Origin: CAVRRZ01 sp963723745
GTDB lineage: Bacteria; Actinomycetota; Actinomycetes; Mycobacteriales; Geodermatophilaceae
Assembly (NCBI GenBank): GCA_963723745.1
Contig: CAVRRZ010000004.1
Coordinates: forward strand, 434,001 to 498,000
Direction of reading: 5' to 3'
DNA: 64,000 nt
The notes under the pieces were generated by a model that was given only the letters and a program-made list of their open reading frames with translations, was not told the origin of the DNA and did no database searches. Below, piece by piece: positions 1-9,307 of this stretch (within the stretch, counting starts at the first letter, position 1; every line of letters starts with the position of its first letter). Made by a program: the position numbers and the translations under genes.

Positions 1-165
1 ACCCGCCGGAGTTCCCGACGTGCCGGATCTGGCGGGCGCGGAGGCAGCTCCGGTCCGCGACACCCACCCGGCTCGGCTGCGTCCCGCGCCGCCGTCCCGA
101 GGTGTCGGTTCGTTTCCACACCTCGGCACGAACCCGCCCAGCACCTTCGCGCGCACGGCAGGAGG
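1..165. other. Window edge, no gene seen
   Basis: This stretch lies downstream of the chemotaxis receptor gene, which is read on the minus strand and stops at 166. Both strands are open in several frames because of the high GC, but nothing resembles a protein family and no ribosome binding site precedes a start. Confidence 0.5.
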
Positions 166-1485
166 TCAGCCCACCCCGACGATCCGCTCGAGGTCGGCGG
201 CCATGCGGGTCGCCTCCTCCGTGGCGCCCACCATCGCCTCCTGCGCCTGCTCGGTGGCGGCGTTCTGCTCCTCGACCGCGGCGGCGATCGTGCCCTGGGC
301 GTCGACGACGCCCTCGATGATCTGCTGCACGCCGGCCATGGCCGAGCCGGCGGCGGCCACCTCGTCGCGGACGGCGTCGACCACGCGGCGGATCCGCTCG
401 GTGGCCTGGGCGGTCTCGGCGGCCAGGTCCTTCACCTCGCCCGCCACCACGGCGAAGCCCTTGCCCGCCTCGCCGGCCCGCGCCGACTCGATGGTGGCGT
501 TGAGGGCGAGCAGGTTGGTCTGGTCGGCGATGGTCGAGATGCTCGTGGCGATCTGCTCGATCTCGGCCATCGTCGACGTCAGGCGGCCGACCGTGGCCGC
601 GCTGAGCCGCGCGTGCTCGTCGGCCTCGCGAGCGGTGGTGGCCGCGCCGTTCGCGGCGGTGGAGATCTCGGCGATCGCCGAGCGCAGGCCCTGCAGGACC
701 TCGGTGGCGGTGGCGACGTTGCCGTCGAGGCGCCGCCCCGCGTCGACCAGAGTGGCCAGCCGCTCGGTGCGCTCGGCGGTCCGCCGCTCGCCCTCCTGCA
801 GCCGCCGGGCGGTCTCGTCGGCAGTGCGCGCCCGCTCCTCGGCGAGCGCCAGCTCGGCCGCTGCCTGAGCGGCCTGCTGTTCCTCGGCCCGGCGCTGCTG
901 GGCGCGACGGGCGCGGTCGGCTTCTTCGGTGAACTTCCACCCGTAGGCGAGGAACGTGGCCTCGACCAGCAGGAAGACCGCGTGCAGGCCGGCGAACAGC
1001 AGTGGGTTGGCCAGCGCCGCGGGGGTCGAGAAGACCATCTCCGGCATCCAGAGACTCATCGAGCCGTGGTGCACGGCGACGAACCCGACGGCGATCAGGA
1101 AGGGCGCCCACATCTGGTAGAGCGCGACCAGCGGAAGCATCGCGTAGAACCAGATGTGCAGGTCGGTGAGGCCACCGCCCACGTGGACCAGGGCGCCGGC
1201 CGACACCATCAGCCCGGCTCCGACGGCGCTGGCACGGGCCACCCGGCTGCGCAGGGCCAGACCGAGCACGAGCGCGAGCACGATCGCCGCCAGTTCGGCC
1301 CAGAACAGCCAACCGTGCACGTGCCGGGTCAGTGCGATGCCGACGAGCACCGGCGGATGCACGGCGAGGACGGCGAAGATCACCCGGTGCCGCGGCCGGA
1401 ACGCGGTCTCGTCGAGCACCGCACCCCGCGGGATCCATCCGGGCAGGCCCCTGGGAGTCGGCTCGGCCGGGGGAACAGGGCGCAT
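166..1485 (-). CDS. Methyl-accepting chemotaxis protein, multi-TM sensor
   Basis: A transmembrane chemoreceptor of about 439 residues that would signal to the CheA/CheW complex. The N-terminal half (about residues 25-210) has around six hydrophobic segments, so sensing is probably within or close to the membrane rather than by a large outer domain. A charged coiled coil follows, then the MCP signalling domain, whose hairpin tip is recognisable from the residues ADQTNLLALNATIESARAGE. No HAMP domain is obvious. I chose the ATG at 1485, just before the first membrane segment; the frame stays open upstream but that extension is basic and low-complexity. No other che gene is in the window. Confidence 0.9.
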   Translation of the reverse strand: MRPVPPAEPTPRGLPGWIPRGAVLDETAFRPRHRVIFAVLAVHPPVLVGIALTRHVHGWLFWAELAAIVLALVLGLALRSRVARASAVGAGLMVSAGALVHVGGGLTDLHIWFYAMLPLVALYQMWAPFLIAVGFVAVHHGSMSLWMPEMVFSTPAALANPLLFAGLHAVFLLVEATFLAYGWKFTEEADRARRAQQRRAEEQQAAQAAAELALAEERARTADETARRLQEGERRTAERTERLATLVDAGRRLDGNVATATEVLQGLRSAIAEISTAANGAATTAREADEHARLSAATVGRLTSTMAEIEQIATSISTIADQTNLLALNATIESARAGEAGKGFAVVAGEVKDLAAETAQATERIRRVVDAVRDEVAAAGSAMAGVQQIIEGVVDAQGTIAAAVEEQNAATEQAQEAMVGATEEATRMAADLERIVGVG

Positions 1486-1534
1486 CGTCGTCACGACCGT
1501 GATATCGACGGCGGCGGCAGCGCACTCCACCCCA

Positions 1535-1574
1535 ATTGTGCGCAATCCCATACGTGACGGGGCGTACCGGTACG
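1535..1574. promoter_or_regulatory. Short palindromes upstream of the chemoreceptor gene
   Basis: Two small perfect dyads, ATTGTGCGCAAT (inner four bases unpaired) at 1535-1546 and CGTACCGGTACG at 1563-1574, sit 50-90 bases upstream of the receptor start in a locally AT-richer patch. They could be operator sites. No regulator is known to me for these sequences. Confidence 0.2.
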
Positions 1575-1689
1575 TGCGGGTGCGCGAAAAGGCTCCGCCG
1601 GGTGCTGCTGCGACTCCAGTGACGGGTGCGGAGAACACGCACACAGCGGTGCTGGTGCGACGGCCGGGACGGTGTGGACCCTGACGTCC

Positions 1690-1932
1690 ATGACGAGCGT
1701 CTACGCCTACGGCACGGCCCATGCGGTCGTGATGGTCGGCTCGTTCGGTGCCGAGGGTCTCCGGCCGCGCCAGATCGGCCCGGCGCACGCCACCATCGGC
1801 CGGGTCAACGGGCAGAGCCGCAAGGCCCTGTGCGGTGCGTACGTGACCATCGACGAGCAGCTGCCCTGGCCGCCCGAGGGCTACGAGGACACCCAGCTGT
1901 GTCCCGACTGCGCCGCACTCGCCGCCCTCTGA
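1690..1932 (+). CDS. Small conserved-looking hypothetical protein with a possible zinc knuckle
   Basis: An 80-residue protein I do not recognise. It has one Cys about two-thirds along (CGAYV) and a C-terminal CPDC motif, so three cysteines could bind a metal, as in small actinobacterial zinc-ribbon-like proteins. The sequence is not compositionally a shadow: it keeps ordinary residues such as Y, T, Q and D in a sensible mix. The ATG at 1690 is preferred over a GTG six codons upstream. It faces the MoaD/BNR pair tail to tail (16 bases apart). Confidence 0.55.
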   Translation: MTSVYAYGTAHAVVMVGSFGAEGLRPRQIGPAHATIGRVNGQSRKALCGAYVTIDEQLPWPPEGYEDTQLCPDCAALAAL

Positions 1933-1948
1933 CCGACCGGGTGGCCGG

Positions 1949-2234
1949 TCACCCGCCCGCCACCGACGGCAGCACCTGCACCACCGCGCCGTCCTTCACC
2001 GCCGTGGCGGTCCCCCGCTCGTACCGGACGTCGTCGCCGTCGACGTAGACGTTCACGAACCGTCGCAGCGGCGCCGGTCTCGTCGCGGATCCGCCGGTCG
2101 AGCGTGGGGCGGTCGACCACCAGCCGGTCGAGGACGTCGGCCAGGGTGCCGACGTCCCCGACGTCGACGTCGACGTGCCGCGCGCCGCCGGCCAGGTCGG
2201 CCAGGAAGCCCGGCAGCACGACCTGGACGGTCAC
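1949..2234 (-). CDS. MoaD/ThiS-family sulfur carrier (one frameshift)
   Basis: A ubiquitin-fold sulfur carrier of about 94 residues. After correcting one extra base near 2069, the protein continues through a segment RRFVNVYVDGDDVRY and ends in a C-terminal Gly-Gly (SVAGG), the tail that is adenylated and thiocarboxylated in this family. The GTG start at 2234 overlaps the stop of the BNR-repeat gene as GTGA, so the two are translationally coupled. The partner and the final sulfur acceptor are unknown. It is distinct from cysO at 54.7 kb, whose tail is GGC. Family assignment is firm; pathway is not. Confidence 0.8.
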
Positions 2235-3314
2235 GGCAGCCGGACCGCCCGGACGGCGAGCACGTCGGGCAGGTGGTCGGCGACGAGGGTGAAGGTGTCA
2301 CCCTCGTCGGCGCTGGCGTAGAGGCAGCCGTCGCGGGTGCCGACGTACACGCCGGTCGGGTCGTGCTCGTCGGCGCAGAACGCGTCGCGGACGACCGCCG
2401 TCCAGGCATTGACGGGCAGACCGGCGCCGACCTCCGTCCAGGTCTCGCCGGCGTCGCGGGTGCGGTGCACGCGCAGGCGCCCGTCGGGCGGCACGCGCTG
2501 CATGTCGGCGACCAGCGGGACCACCCACGCCGTGCCGGGCGCGCGAGGAGAGGCGACGATCGGGAAGCCGAAGTCGGCGGGCAGCCCGTCGGCGATCGAC
2601 GTTCCACCGGACGCCGGCGTCGTCGGTGCGGAAGACCCCGAAGTGGTTCTGCGCGTACATCCGGTCCGGCGTCGCGGCGTCGACGGCGACCTTGTGCACG
2701 CACTGGCCGTACTCGGGCTCCTCGCCGGGCAGGAAGACCGCGGTGATGCCCTTGTTGCGCGGCTCGAAGGACCCGCCGCCGTCCTCGCTGACGTAGACGC
2801 CGCCGGTGCTCATGGCGACCGTGACCCGGTCCGAAGCGGGGTCGGGCAGGATCGTGTGCACCGCCCCTCCGCCTCCGCCGGGCTCCCAGGTGGGCCGGTG
2901 CGGGTGCTCCCACAGCCCGCGGACGAGGTCGAAGCTGCGGCCGCCGTCGGTGCTGCGCCACAGCGAGTGCGGCTCGCAGCCGGCCCAGACCACGTCGGGC
3001 CGGTCGGCGGAGTCGGGACGCAACTGCCACACGCGTGCCAGCGCCGCGCCGGTGTCCTCGGGGAAGCGGATGGCCCCGGACTCGGTCTCCTCCCACGTGA
3101 CGCCGAGGTCGTCGGACCACATGACGGTGGGACCCCAGTGCCCGTAGAGGATCGCCGCCAGGATCCGCGGGACCGGACGACGGGTGTCCACCGACACCGC
3201 CGCGACCTCCTGCGCCAGCAGGTGGGGGCCGTCGACCTTCCAGGTGCGGCGGTCGTCGTCGCTACGGGCCAGGAACAGGCCCTTGCGCGTGCCGATGGCG
3301 AGCAGGTCGGTCAT
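2231..3314 (-). CDS. BNR/exo-alpha-sialidase-like beta-propeller protein (one frameshift)
   Basis: About 360 residues of repeated WSDDLGVTW / WRSTDGGRSF / YVSEDGGGSF / HRTRDAGETW blades, the Asp-box (SxDxGxTW) hallmark of sialidase-type beta-propellers. Opening MTDLLAIGTRKGLFLARS is typical of cytoplasmic YVTN/BNR-like glycosidase-family proteins with no signal peptide. One extra base near 2597 shifts the frame after residue about 240; on either side the blades continue seamlessly. I chose the ATG at 3314. The downstream MoaD gene overlaps it. True sialidase activity is doubtful; such proteins are usually of unknown function. Confidence 0.8.
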
Positions 3315-3402
3315 GGTGGCCTCCGGGGTCGACGCGGCGACGCCGGTGACCGTAGCGACGGGGACCGACACAGGTCACGGTCCCCGCGCGCGGCGATCGA
3401 CG

Positions 3403-3437
3403 GGCGTCCTCGGGGGTGCAGACCGCCCGAGGACGCC
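3403..3437. terminator. 12-bp hairpin after the coiled-coil gene
   Basis: Perfect 12-base arms GGCGTCCTCGGG (3403-3414) and CCCGAGGACGCC (3426-3437) with an 11-base loop, lying just past the stop of the minus-strand gene ending at 3442. No T-run follows, as is usual in high-GC actinobacteria. Confidence 0.6.
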
Positions 3438-3441
3438 GAAC

Positions 3442-3916
3442 TCATCGGCGGGTGGCGCCGCCGTCCGGAGGCGACTCCCGGTAGGCCGGGTCGTCGTGCC
3501 CGACGGCCCCCCGAGAGGGGGGCACGGAGCCGTCGTGCGGCTGGACGGGTGCGGCGCGGTGCGTGTCGTCCGCGGCGACCCCGGGGGCGAGTTCCTCGGC
3601 CTTGGCCCGCAGCTCCTGGGCCGCCGAGCGGTCCCGCTCGGCCTGGGCCGCACGCTCGCGCGCCTCCTGCTCGGCCAGTGCGGCGCGCTCCTCGACCTCC
3701 GCGCGCTCGCGGCGGGCGCGGGCGGCCTGCTCCTCGGCCATGGCCTGGTCGCTGCTCGGCTCGAGCGCCCCGGACCTGAGCCTCCTGCAGGTGCTCGCGC
3801 GCCTGCTCCCGCTTGCGTTCCCTACCGACCTGGGAGCGCTTGCTCCAGGCCAGTGCGGCCAGGGCCAGCACGACCAGGACGGCGACGACGATCACGACGA
3901 TGAGCCAGGTGTCCAC
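3442..3916 (-). CDS. Membrane-anchored Ala/Glu/Arg coiled-coil protein (one frameshift)
   Basis: The first 25 residues (MDTWLIVVIVVAVLVVLALA, then a basic KRSQ stretch) form one membrane anchor. What follows is a long charged helix rich in E, A and R (REREQAREHLQEAQ, then AEEQAARARRERAEVEERAA), predicted coiled coil, and a short disordered tail. The frame changes once near 3770 inside a run of four C/G, where one base too many is present. About 157 residues after correction. Similar small proteins occur in many actinobacteria with no assigned role. Confidence 0.65.
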
Positions 3917-3992
3917 GGCGATCCCTCCTCGACGATCACCGGTGTGCGTGCCCCCCGCCCTCTTCCGGGAAACCCGGCGGAGGTCCCGCGGG

Positions 3993-5162
3993 TCACTTCA
4001 GCGCGCTGCCTGCCCGCCACTCGTCCCAGGGGATCGTCCAGTCGTAGATGGCGCCGTCCGCGGCGGAGAGGGCCGGCCCGGTCGAGTTCTCGATCTCCAC
4101 GATGTCGCCCGGCTGGGAGAAGTCGTAGAACCAGGCCGCGCGCTCCGTGGACAGGTTGACGCACCCGTGGGACACGTTCTGGCTGCCCTGCTGGGCCACC
4201 GACCAGGGCGCGGCGTGCACGAACTCGCCGTTGTCGTTGAGCCGCACCGCGTACTCGACCTCGGTCCGGTAGCCGTCCGGGCTGTCGACCGGGACGCCGT
4301 AGGTGCTCGAGTCCATGACCATCTCCCGCTGGAAGTCGCTCACCACGTGCGGGCCGTTACGGCTCGGGCTCTGCGGGCTGCCGGCGCTGATCGGGAAGGT
4401 CTTCACCAGCACCTCGCCGTCGTAGACCTGCATGCTGTGCGCCGCGGCGTCGACGACCGAGACGTGCCGCTCGCCGACCGTGAAGGCGATCGTGCGGTCC
4501 TTCTCGCCCCAGACGCCGTTGCCCAAGTGCACGCCGTAGAGGTCGGCCTCGAGGGTGACGTCGATGTTCTCCGGCCAGTACTCCGACGGGCGGAAGTGCA
4601 CCTCGGTGTCGCTGAACCAGTTCCAGGCGCCGTCCGTCGGCTCGGTGCTGGTCACCGTCAGGCGGCGCTCCACGGCGGCCTTCTCGGTGACCGGGGCGTC
4701 GAACCACACGCGGATCGGCATCCCGACGCCCACCGTGGTGCCGTCCAGGGGGCCGACGGCGGGCGTGACCACCGAGTCGGGCGTGACCACGGTGAACGTC
4801 GCCGTCGCCTCGGTCTCCTCGTCGGCGGCGTTCATAGCCGTCGCCGTCAGCGTGTAGCTCGTGCCGTAGGACAGGGGCTGCTCCGGCGTCCACACGGCCG
4901 GCGCGCCGTCCTCGACCTCGCCGGCCACCGGCGTGCCGTCGGCTGCGACGAGCGTCACCTCGGCGAGCTCGCCCTCCGTGACGTCGATCTCCAGAGGCGC
5001 GGACGGCGGGACGTCGGTCGCGCCGTCCTCGGGTGCTACCGACAGCTCGGCGGGGGCCGACGCGGGGTTCGCGGCCGCGCTGTCGGCGTCGACACCGCCG
5101 CCGCCGCTGCAGCCGGTGACCAGCACGAACGCTCCCGCGAGCGCTGCGATCGTCCTCCGCAC
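3993..5162 (-). CDS. L,D-transpeptidase lipoprotein (YkuD domain)
   Basis: Forms 3-3 cross-links in peptidoglycan (or attaches proteins to it) outside the membrane. The 389-residue protein starts with a lipoprotein signal peptide ending in VLVTGC, so Cys17 would be lipidated. Two Ig-like domains follow (about 40-250), as in mycobacterial LdtB-type enzymes, then the YkuD catalytic domain with the active-site signature SHGCVNLS, the Cys being the nucleophile, and an upstream His in HAAPW. Length and domain order match the actinobacterial Ldt family. The gene stands alone, with its own upstream region. Confidence 0.93.
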   Translation of the reverse strand: MRRTIAALAGAFVLVTGCSGGGGVDADSAAANPASAPAELSVAPEDGATDVPPSAPLEIDVTEGELAEVTLVAADGTPVAGEVEDGAPAVWTPEQPLSYGTSYTLTATAMNAADEETEATATFTVVTPDSVVTPAVGPLDGTTVGVGMPIRVWFDAPVTEKAAVERRLTVTSTEPTDGAWNWFSDTEVHFRPSEYWPENIDVTLEADLYGVHLGNGVWGEKDRTIAFTVGERHVSVVDAAAHSMQVYDGEVLVKTFPISAGSPQSPSRNGPHVVSDFQREMVMDSSTYGVPVDSPDGYRTEVEYAVRLNDNGEFVHAAPWSVAQQGSQNVSHGCVNLSTERAAWFYDFSQPGDIVEIENSTGPALSAADGAIYDWTIPWDEWRAGSALK

Positions 5163-5328
5163 CGTTCCGCCTCCCCCTCGCCGACCCCGCCCCCGCGCCC
5201 GGGAACGGCTGCACCCGATCCAGTGTCCACGGTTCCGGACGCCGGTGGACCGGATCGCCGCCCACCGCGACCCGGCCGTCGGGGCGCTGGTATCGTTCTC
5301 CCTCGGTCGCCGGTCAGCCGGTCGACAC

Positions 5329-5404
<76 letters not shown>

Positions 5405-5420
5405 CGCGAGATCCTGGCCA

Positions 5421-5446
5421 GCGGCGATGCCTTCGGGCGTCGCCGC
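5421..5446 (+). terminator. Terminator of tRNA-Lys
   Basis: An 11-bp stem (one G-T pair) closed by a TTCG tetraloop, followed by the T-richer TTCGTCGTTCC. It begins 16 bases after the tRNA. Confidence 0.8.
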
Positions 5447-5851
5447 TTCGTCGTTCCGTCGCAGGCTGTGCGGTGGCCCATCGGAAGCCGGCGCGGTCGA
5501 CCACGTCGCACAGGCGGCGAGAGTGTTGTGGCGAGCAGTGTTGCGGCGACCCCGTCGTCCTCCCGTGTGCAGTGCTGCCCCCGAGCGGCCCTCTCGGCGC
5601 CCGGACGACACCGCAGTTATGCAGATGGACGCTGTTATCCGTGGCCGGATAGCAGCATCCATCCGAAAAACGGCGGGAAACGCGACCCCCGAAGGGACGG
5701 CGTCCCCGACGGCGCCCTTCCACCCCCCGCTTGCACCTCTGCACGCAGCGTGACCGAACGGTCTGCTCGACACCGAATGGCTGCTCCCGGCGTGACCTGC
5801 GCGCGGTCCTCTCGTTACTGGATCAACAGGCCCTCCCCGGAAAGGTCGACG
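5447..5851. other. 405-bp gene-free region with a long hairpin
   Basis: No convincing gene lies here. It contains the inverted repeat at 5624-5663 described separately and the promoter region of the secreted hydrolase, which begins at 5852. Composition is slightly richer in A and T than the genes on either side. Confidence 0.5.
5624..5663. repeat. 18-bp inverted repeat, 4-base loop
   Basis: Arms GATGGACGCTGTTATCCG and CGGATAGCAGCATCCATC pair at 17 of 18 positions, counting one wobble pair, around the loop TGGC. It lies about 190 bases upstream of the hydrolase start. It could be an operator, a transcript-leader hairpin or a terminator for read-through from the tRNA. Confidence 0.75.
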
Positions 5852-8047
5852 ATGACCACTCGCTCCCGGCGCCCGCTCACGCGGTCCCTCGCGCCCGCTC
5901 TCGCCCTCGCGCTCGCCCTCGTCGTGCCGAGCACCGCGTACGCCGCGCCGCCCGACGACCGCCCCGGCAAGAAGCCGAAGAAGCCCCCGGAGCCCCCGCC
6001 GGTGTCGCAGTCCGCCTTCGACTACACCCAGGTGGAGGGCCTGACCGCCGACGAGTACGAGATCGTCAAGGAGACCCTCGAGCTGCCGATGCACGACGGC
6101 ACCGAGGTGCACATCGAGGTCACCCGGCCCGCCGACGCACAAGGTCAGCCACTGGACGGCGAGTGGCCGGTGATCCTCGAGGCCAGCCCCTACCACGGCA
6201 CGCTGGCCGACCGGGAGGGCATGCGGATCCTGCCCGAACCCCGCGACGAGAGCGGAACCTCGCTGGGCCTGACCGGCTATTTCGCGCCCAAGGGCTACGC
6301 GGTCGTGATGATGGACCTGCGCGGCACCGGCCTCTCCGACGGGTGCCTCGACCACCTCGGCCCGAACGACGCCAAGGACCTCGAGACCGTCGTCGAGTGG
6401 GCCGCTGCCCAGCCGTGGTCCAACGGCCGGGTCGGCATGACCGGTCACTCCTACGTCGGCTCCACCCCGTCGCTGGCCGCGGCCGTCGACCCCGACGGCC
6501 TGGAGACGATCGTGCCGAGCGCGGGCCTGGCCACCATGTACGACCACCAGTTCCAGGCCGGCGTCCCCTACTTCCTGCAGTGGGTCGGCCCGATGTACGC
6601 CTACGAGCAGATCGCCCTGGAGCGCGACCTGCCCGGCGGGGAGCACGTCGGCGACAAGCCGGAGGAGACCGGCTGCGGCCTGCCCAACAGCGCCGCGACG
6701 GCCGGCGAGCCCCAACTGTCCGGGCAGTACACGGCCTGGCACGCCGAGCGCGACTGGCGGGCCGAGGCGACCGCCGCCGACATCCCGGTGTTCATGGTGC
6801 ACGGCGTCAACGACAACGCCGCCCGCGTCGCCGGCATGGAGTGGTTCACCGAGCGCGACGGCCGGGCCGGCGACAAGGTCTGGCTCGGGCAGTGGGACCA
6901 CGGCTCGGGCTGCTGCCCCACCCGCCGCGGCATCCAGTGGACCTACGCACTGCACGCCTGGTTCGACGCCCACCTGGCCCAGCGCGACGTCGACACCGGC
7001 CCCGCCGCCGAGCTGTTCCTGTCCGACGGCACCTTCCAGGGCTCGCGCACCGGCGACCGCACCGAGATCCTGGTCGACGAGCAGTGGCCGCCCGCCGGCG
7101 CGGAGTACCTGACCCTCCACCCCGCGGCCGACGGCAGCCTCGGCAGCACGCCGGACACCGTGCCCGGCGCGGTCAGCTTCAGCGGTGACCCGCGCGGGGC
7201 CACCGACCCGCAGGCCACCGGCGGCGCGGACTTCGTCAGCGACCCGATGGCCCAGGACACCACCCTGGCCGGCCAGCCGCTGCTGGACCTCGTCGCCTCG
7301 GTCACCGCGCCCCGGGTGCACCTGATCGGGACGCTCTACGACGAGAGCCCGGACGGCGAGCGCCGGCGGATCAGCCAGTTCGCGATCAACCCCGAGCTGC
7401 GGACCGGGCTGGCCACGCCCAAGCCGGTCATCCCCGGCCAGCTCATGGAGTTGCAGCCCCCCGGCTTCGCCATGGCCCACGATCTGCGCGCCGGTCACCG
7501 GCTGGTGCTGCGGTTCACGACCTCGGACCCGGACAAGGTGCCGCTGTTCGCCGTCGACCCGCGGGTGACCGTCGCGACCGGCCCCGGCGGCACGTCGCTG
7601 CAGGTCCCGGTGGTGAAGTCGCCGACCCTGGTCGCGGACACCGTGCCCTTCGACCTCGACGCCCCGGCGCAGGCCGGCCCCGCCCAGCCCGGCGAGACCG
7701 CGTCGGTCACCCCGGCCACCGGAGCGCCGGAGCGCACCCCGGTGACCGTCGCCCACCACGAGTTCGACGTCGCCGACGGCTTCGACAACGCCGTCCTGCT
7801 CGTCGGTGCGGTGCCGGCCACCGAGGCCGACATCGACCTGTACCTGCAGCGGCAGCAGGCCGACGGCACGTGGAGCAGCGACCTGACGTCGGGGGCCACC
7901 GGCAGCCTGACCGAGGAGTCCATGAGCTACGGCTCGCCCGAGCCCGGTCGCTACCGCGTCGAGGTGCACAACTGGGCCGGCGCCCCCGGTACGCGGGTCG
8001 ACCTCACCCTCACGTTCCTCAACTCCGCCGGCGAGGCCGGGTCCTGA
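5852..8047 (+). CDS. Secreted CocE/NonD-family (X-Pro dipeptidyl-peptidase-like) hydrolase
   Basis: A 731-residue exported alpha/beta hydrolase that would cleave esters or X-Pro peptides outside the cell. A signal peptide (RSLAPALALALALVVPSTAYAA) is followed by a Pro/Lys-rich linker and the S15 hydrolase core. The nucleophile sits in GHSYVGS, preceded by the family's DLRGTGLSDG; candidate acid and base are in HGVNDNA and WDHGSG. The last 270 residues match the jelly-roll X-Pro C-terminal domain. The ATG at 5852 has GGAAAGG just upstream. Intact over its whole length, in contrast with the broken genes elsewhere. Confidence 0.88.
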   Translation: MTTRSRRPLTRSLAPALALALALVVPSTAYAAPPDDRPGKKPKKPPEPPPVSQSAFDYTQVEGLTADEYEIVKETLELPMHDGTEVHIEVTRPADAQGQPLDGEWPVILEASPYHGTLADREGMRILPEPRDESGTSLGLTGYFAPKGYAVVMMDLRGTGLSDGCLDHLGPNDAKDLETVVEWAAAQPWSNGRVGMTGHSYVGSTPSLAAAVDPDGLETIVPSAGLATMYDHQFQAGVPYFLQWVGPMYAYEQIALERDLPGGEHVGDKPEETGCGLPNSAATAGEPQLSGQYTAWHAERDWRAEATAADIPVFMVHGVNDNAARVAGMEWFTERDGRAGDKVWLGQWDHGSGCCPTRRGIQWTYALHAWFDAHLAQRDVDTGPAAELFLSDGTFQGSRTGDRTEILVDEQWPPAGAEYLTLHPAADGSLGSTPDTVPGAVSFSGDPRGATDPQATGGADFVSDPMAQDTTLAGQPLLDLVASVTAPRVHLIGTLYDESPDGERRRISQFAINPELRTGLATPKPVIPGQLMELQPPGFAMAHDLRAGHRLVLRFTTSDPDKVPLFAVDPRVTVATGPGGTSLQVPVVKSPTLVADTVPFDLDAPAQAGPAQPGETASVTPATGAPERTPVTVAHHEFDVADGFDNAVLLVGAVPATEADIDLYLQRQQADGTWSSDLTSGATGSLTEESMSYGSPEPGRYRVEVHNWAGAPGTRVDLTLTFLNSAGEAGS

Positions 8048-8053
8048 GTCCCC

Positions 8054-8088
8054 GCCGGTGGTCCCCGTTCCCCCCGGGGGCCACCGGC
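8054..8088 (+). terminator. Hairpin after the CocE-type hydrolase
   Basis: Imperfect GC-rich stem GCCGGTGG...CCACCGGC extended by CCCCG/CGGGG, starting seven bases after the stop codon at 8047. Confidence 0.65.
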
Positions 8089-8140
8089 GGCTTCCATCCT
8101 CGCCGAGCGGCAGCGTCACCGCACGGTCGCGGCCGGTAAC

Positions 8141-9307
8141 GTGCCCGGCGTGCGGGAGGCCAGGGTGCGCCGGCGCTCCCTCAATCTGCTGACGTTCGGG
8201 CTGTTCTCCGTCGCGCTCGGCACCAACGTCCCCACCCCGCTGCTGCTGATCTACCGGCGCACCCTGGACCTCTCCGAAGCCGACCTGACCGCGATCTTCG
8301 GCTGCTACGCGATCGGGCTGATCGCGGCCCTCACCGTCTCGGGGGCGGCCTCCGACCGCCTCGGACGACGACGACTCGTGCTGCCCTTCGCCGTGATCGC
8401 CGGCCTGGTGTCGCTGCTGTTCGTGCCGGCCGCGGGCAGCCTTCCCCTGCTGTACACCGGCCGGCTGCTGCAGGGCGTGGTCTCCGGTGTCGTGTTCTCG
8501 GTGGCCAACGCATGGCTGCAGGAACTGGCCGGACCCGAGGAGCAGCGCTCGGCGGCCACCCGCGGGGCGGTGTCCACGTCGCTGGGTTTCGCGATCGCCC
8601 CCGCCATGAGCGGTGTGCTGGCCCAGTACGGGCCTGCGCCGACGACGCTCCCCTACCTGGTGCACGTCGCGGTGCTGGTGGTCGGCGTGGCCGCCCTCGC
8701 GCTGGTGCCGGAGACCGTCCACGTCCGGCGGACCGGCCCCCTGATGACCCTCGGCCTCCCGCCGGAGGCCCGCCGTCCGTTCTGGACCGTGCTCGCGCCG
8801 ACGGCCTTCGGCGTCTTCGCCTTTCCGGCGGTCGCCGCGACCCTGCTGCCGCTGCTCGTCGTCCCCGGCGGGGTGAGCGTGGTCTACGCCGGCCTGATCG
8901 CCGGCCTCGCCCTCGGCGCCTCGGCGGTCGCCGCGCGCGTGGGCCGGGGGCTCGGCCCGGCGGCGGCTCCCTGGGGCACCGCGCTGGGTGCCCTCGGGTA
9001 CGCGCTCGGCGTCCTGGCCGTCGTCGTGCAGTCCAGTCCCGTGCTGTTGCCCGCGACGATCCTGCTCGGCGCCGGCGGCGGGCTGTGCCTGACCGCCGGG
9101 CTCACCCTGACCGCCCGCCTGGCGCCCCCGGCCACCCGCGGTGCGATGAACAGCGCCTTCTACGCGTTCGCCTACGCCGGCTTCGGCGTCCCCCTGCTGC
9201 TCGCCTGGCTGGGCTCGGCGGTCGGGGACGTCGAGGCGCTGGCCGCCTTCACCCTGATCCCCGTCGCGCTCGCCGTCGGGCTGTGGCGCGAGCTCCGGAC
9301 CGACTGA
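8141..9307 (+). CDS. MFS transporter
   Basis: A 388-residue inner-membrane permease of the major facilitator superfamily with about 12 hydrophobic segments. The cytoplasmic loop between helices 2 and 3 carries the family's SDRLGRRRL motif (GxxxDRxGRR). The substrate cannot be told from the sequence. The gene ends at TGA 9305-9307, directly abutting the stop of the convergent K+ channel gene (TGATCA spans both), so transcripts must overlap or terminate inside each other. Confidence 0.85.
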   Translation: MPGVREARVRRRSLNLLTFGLFSVALGTNVPTPLLLIYRRTLDLSEADLTAIFGCYAIGLIAALTVSGAASDRLGRRRLVLPFAVIAGLVSLLFVPAAGSLPLLYTGRLLQGVVSGVVFSVANAWLQELAGPEEQRSAATRGAVSTSLGFAIAPAMSGVLAQYGPAPTTLPYLVHVAVLVVGVAALALVPETVHVRRTGPLMTLGLPPEARRPFWTVLAPTAFGVFAFPAVAATLLPLLVVPGGVSVVYAGLIAGLALGASAVAARVGRGLGPAAAPWGTALGALGYALGVLAVVVQSSPVLLPATILLGAGGGLCLTAGLTLTARLAPPATRGAMNSAFYAFAYAGFGVPLLLAWLGSAVGDVEALAAFTLIPVALAVGLWRELRTD

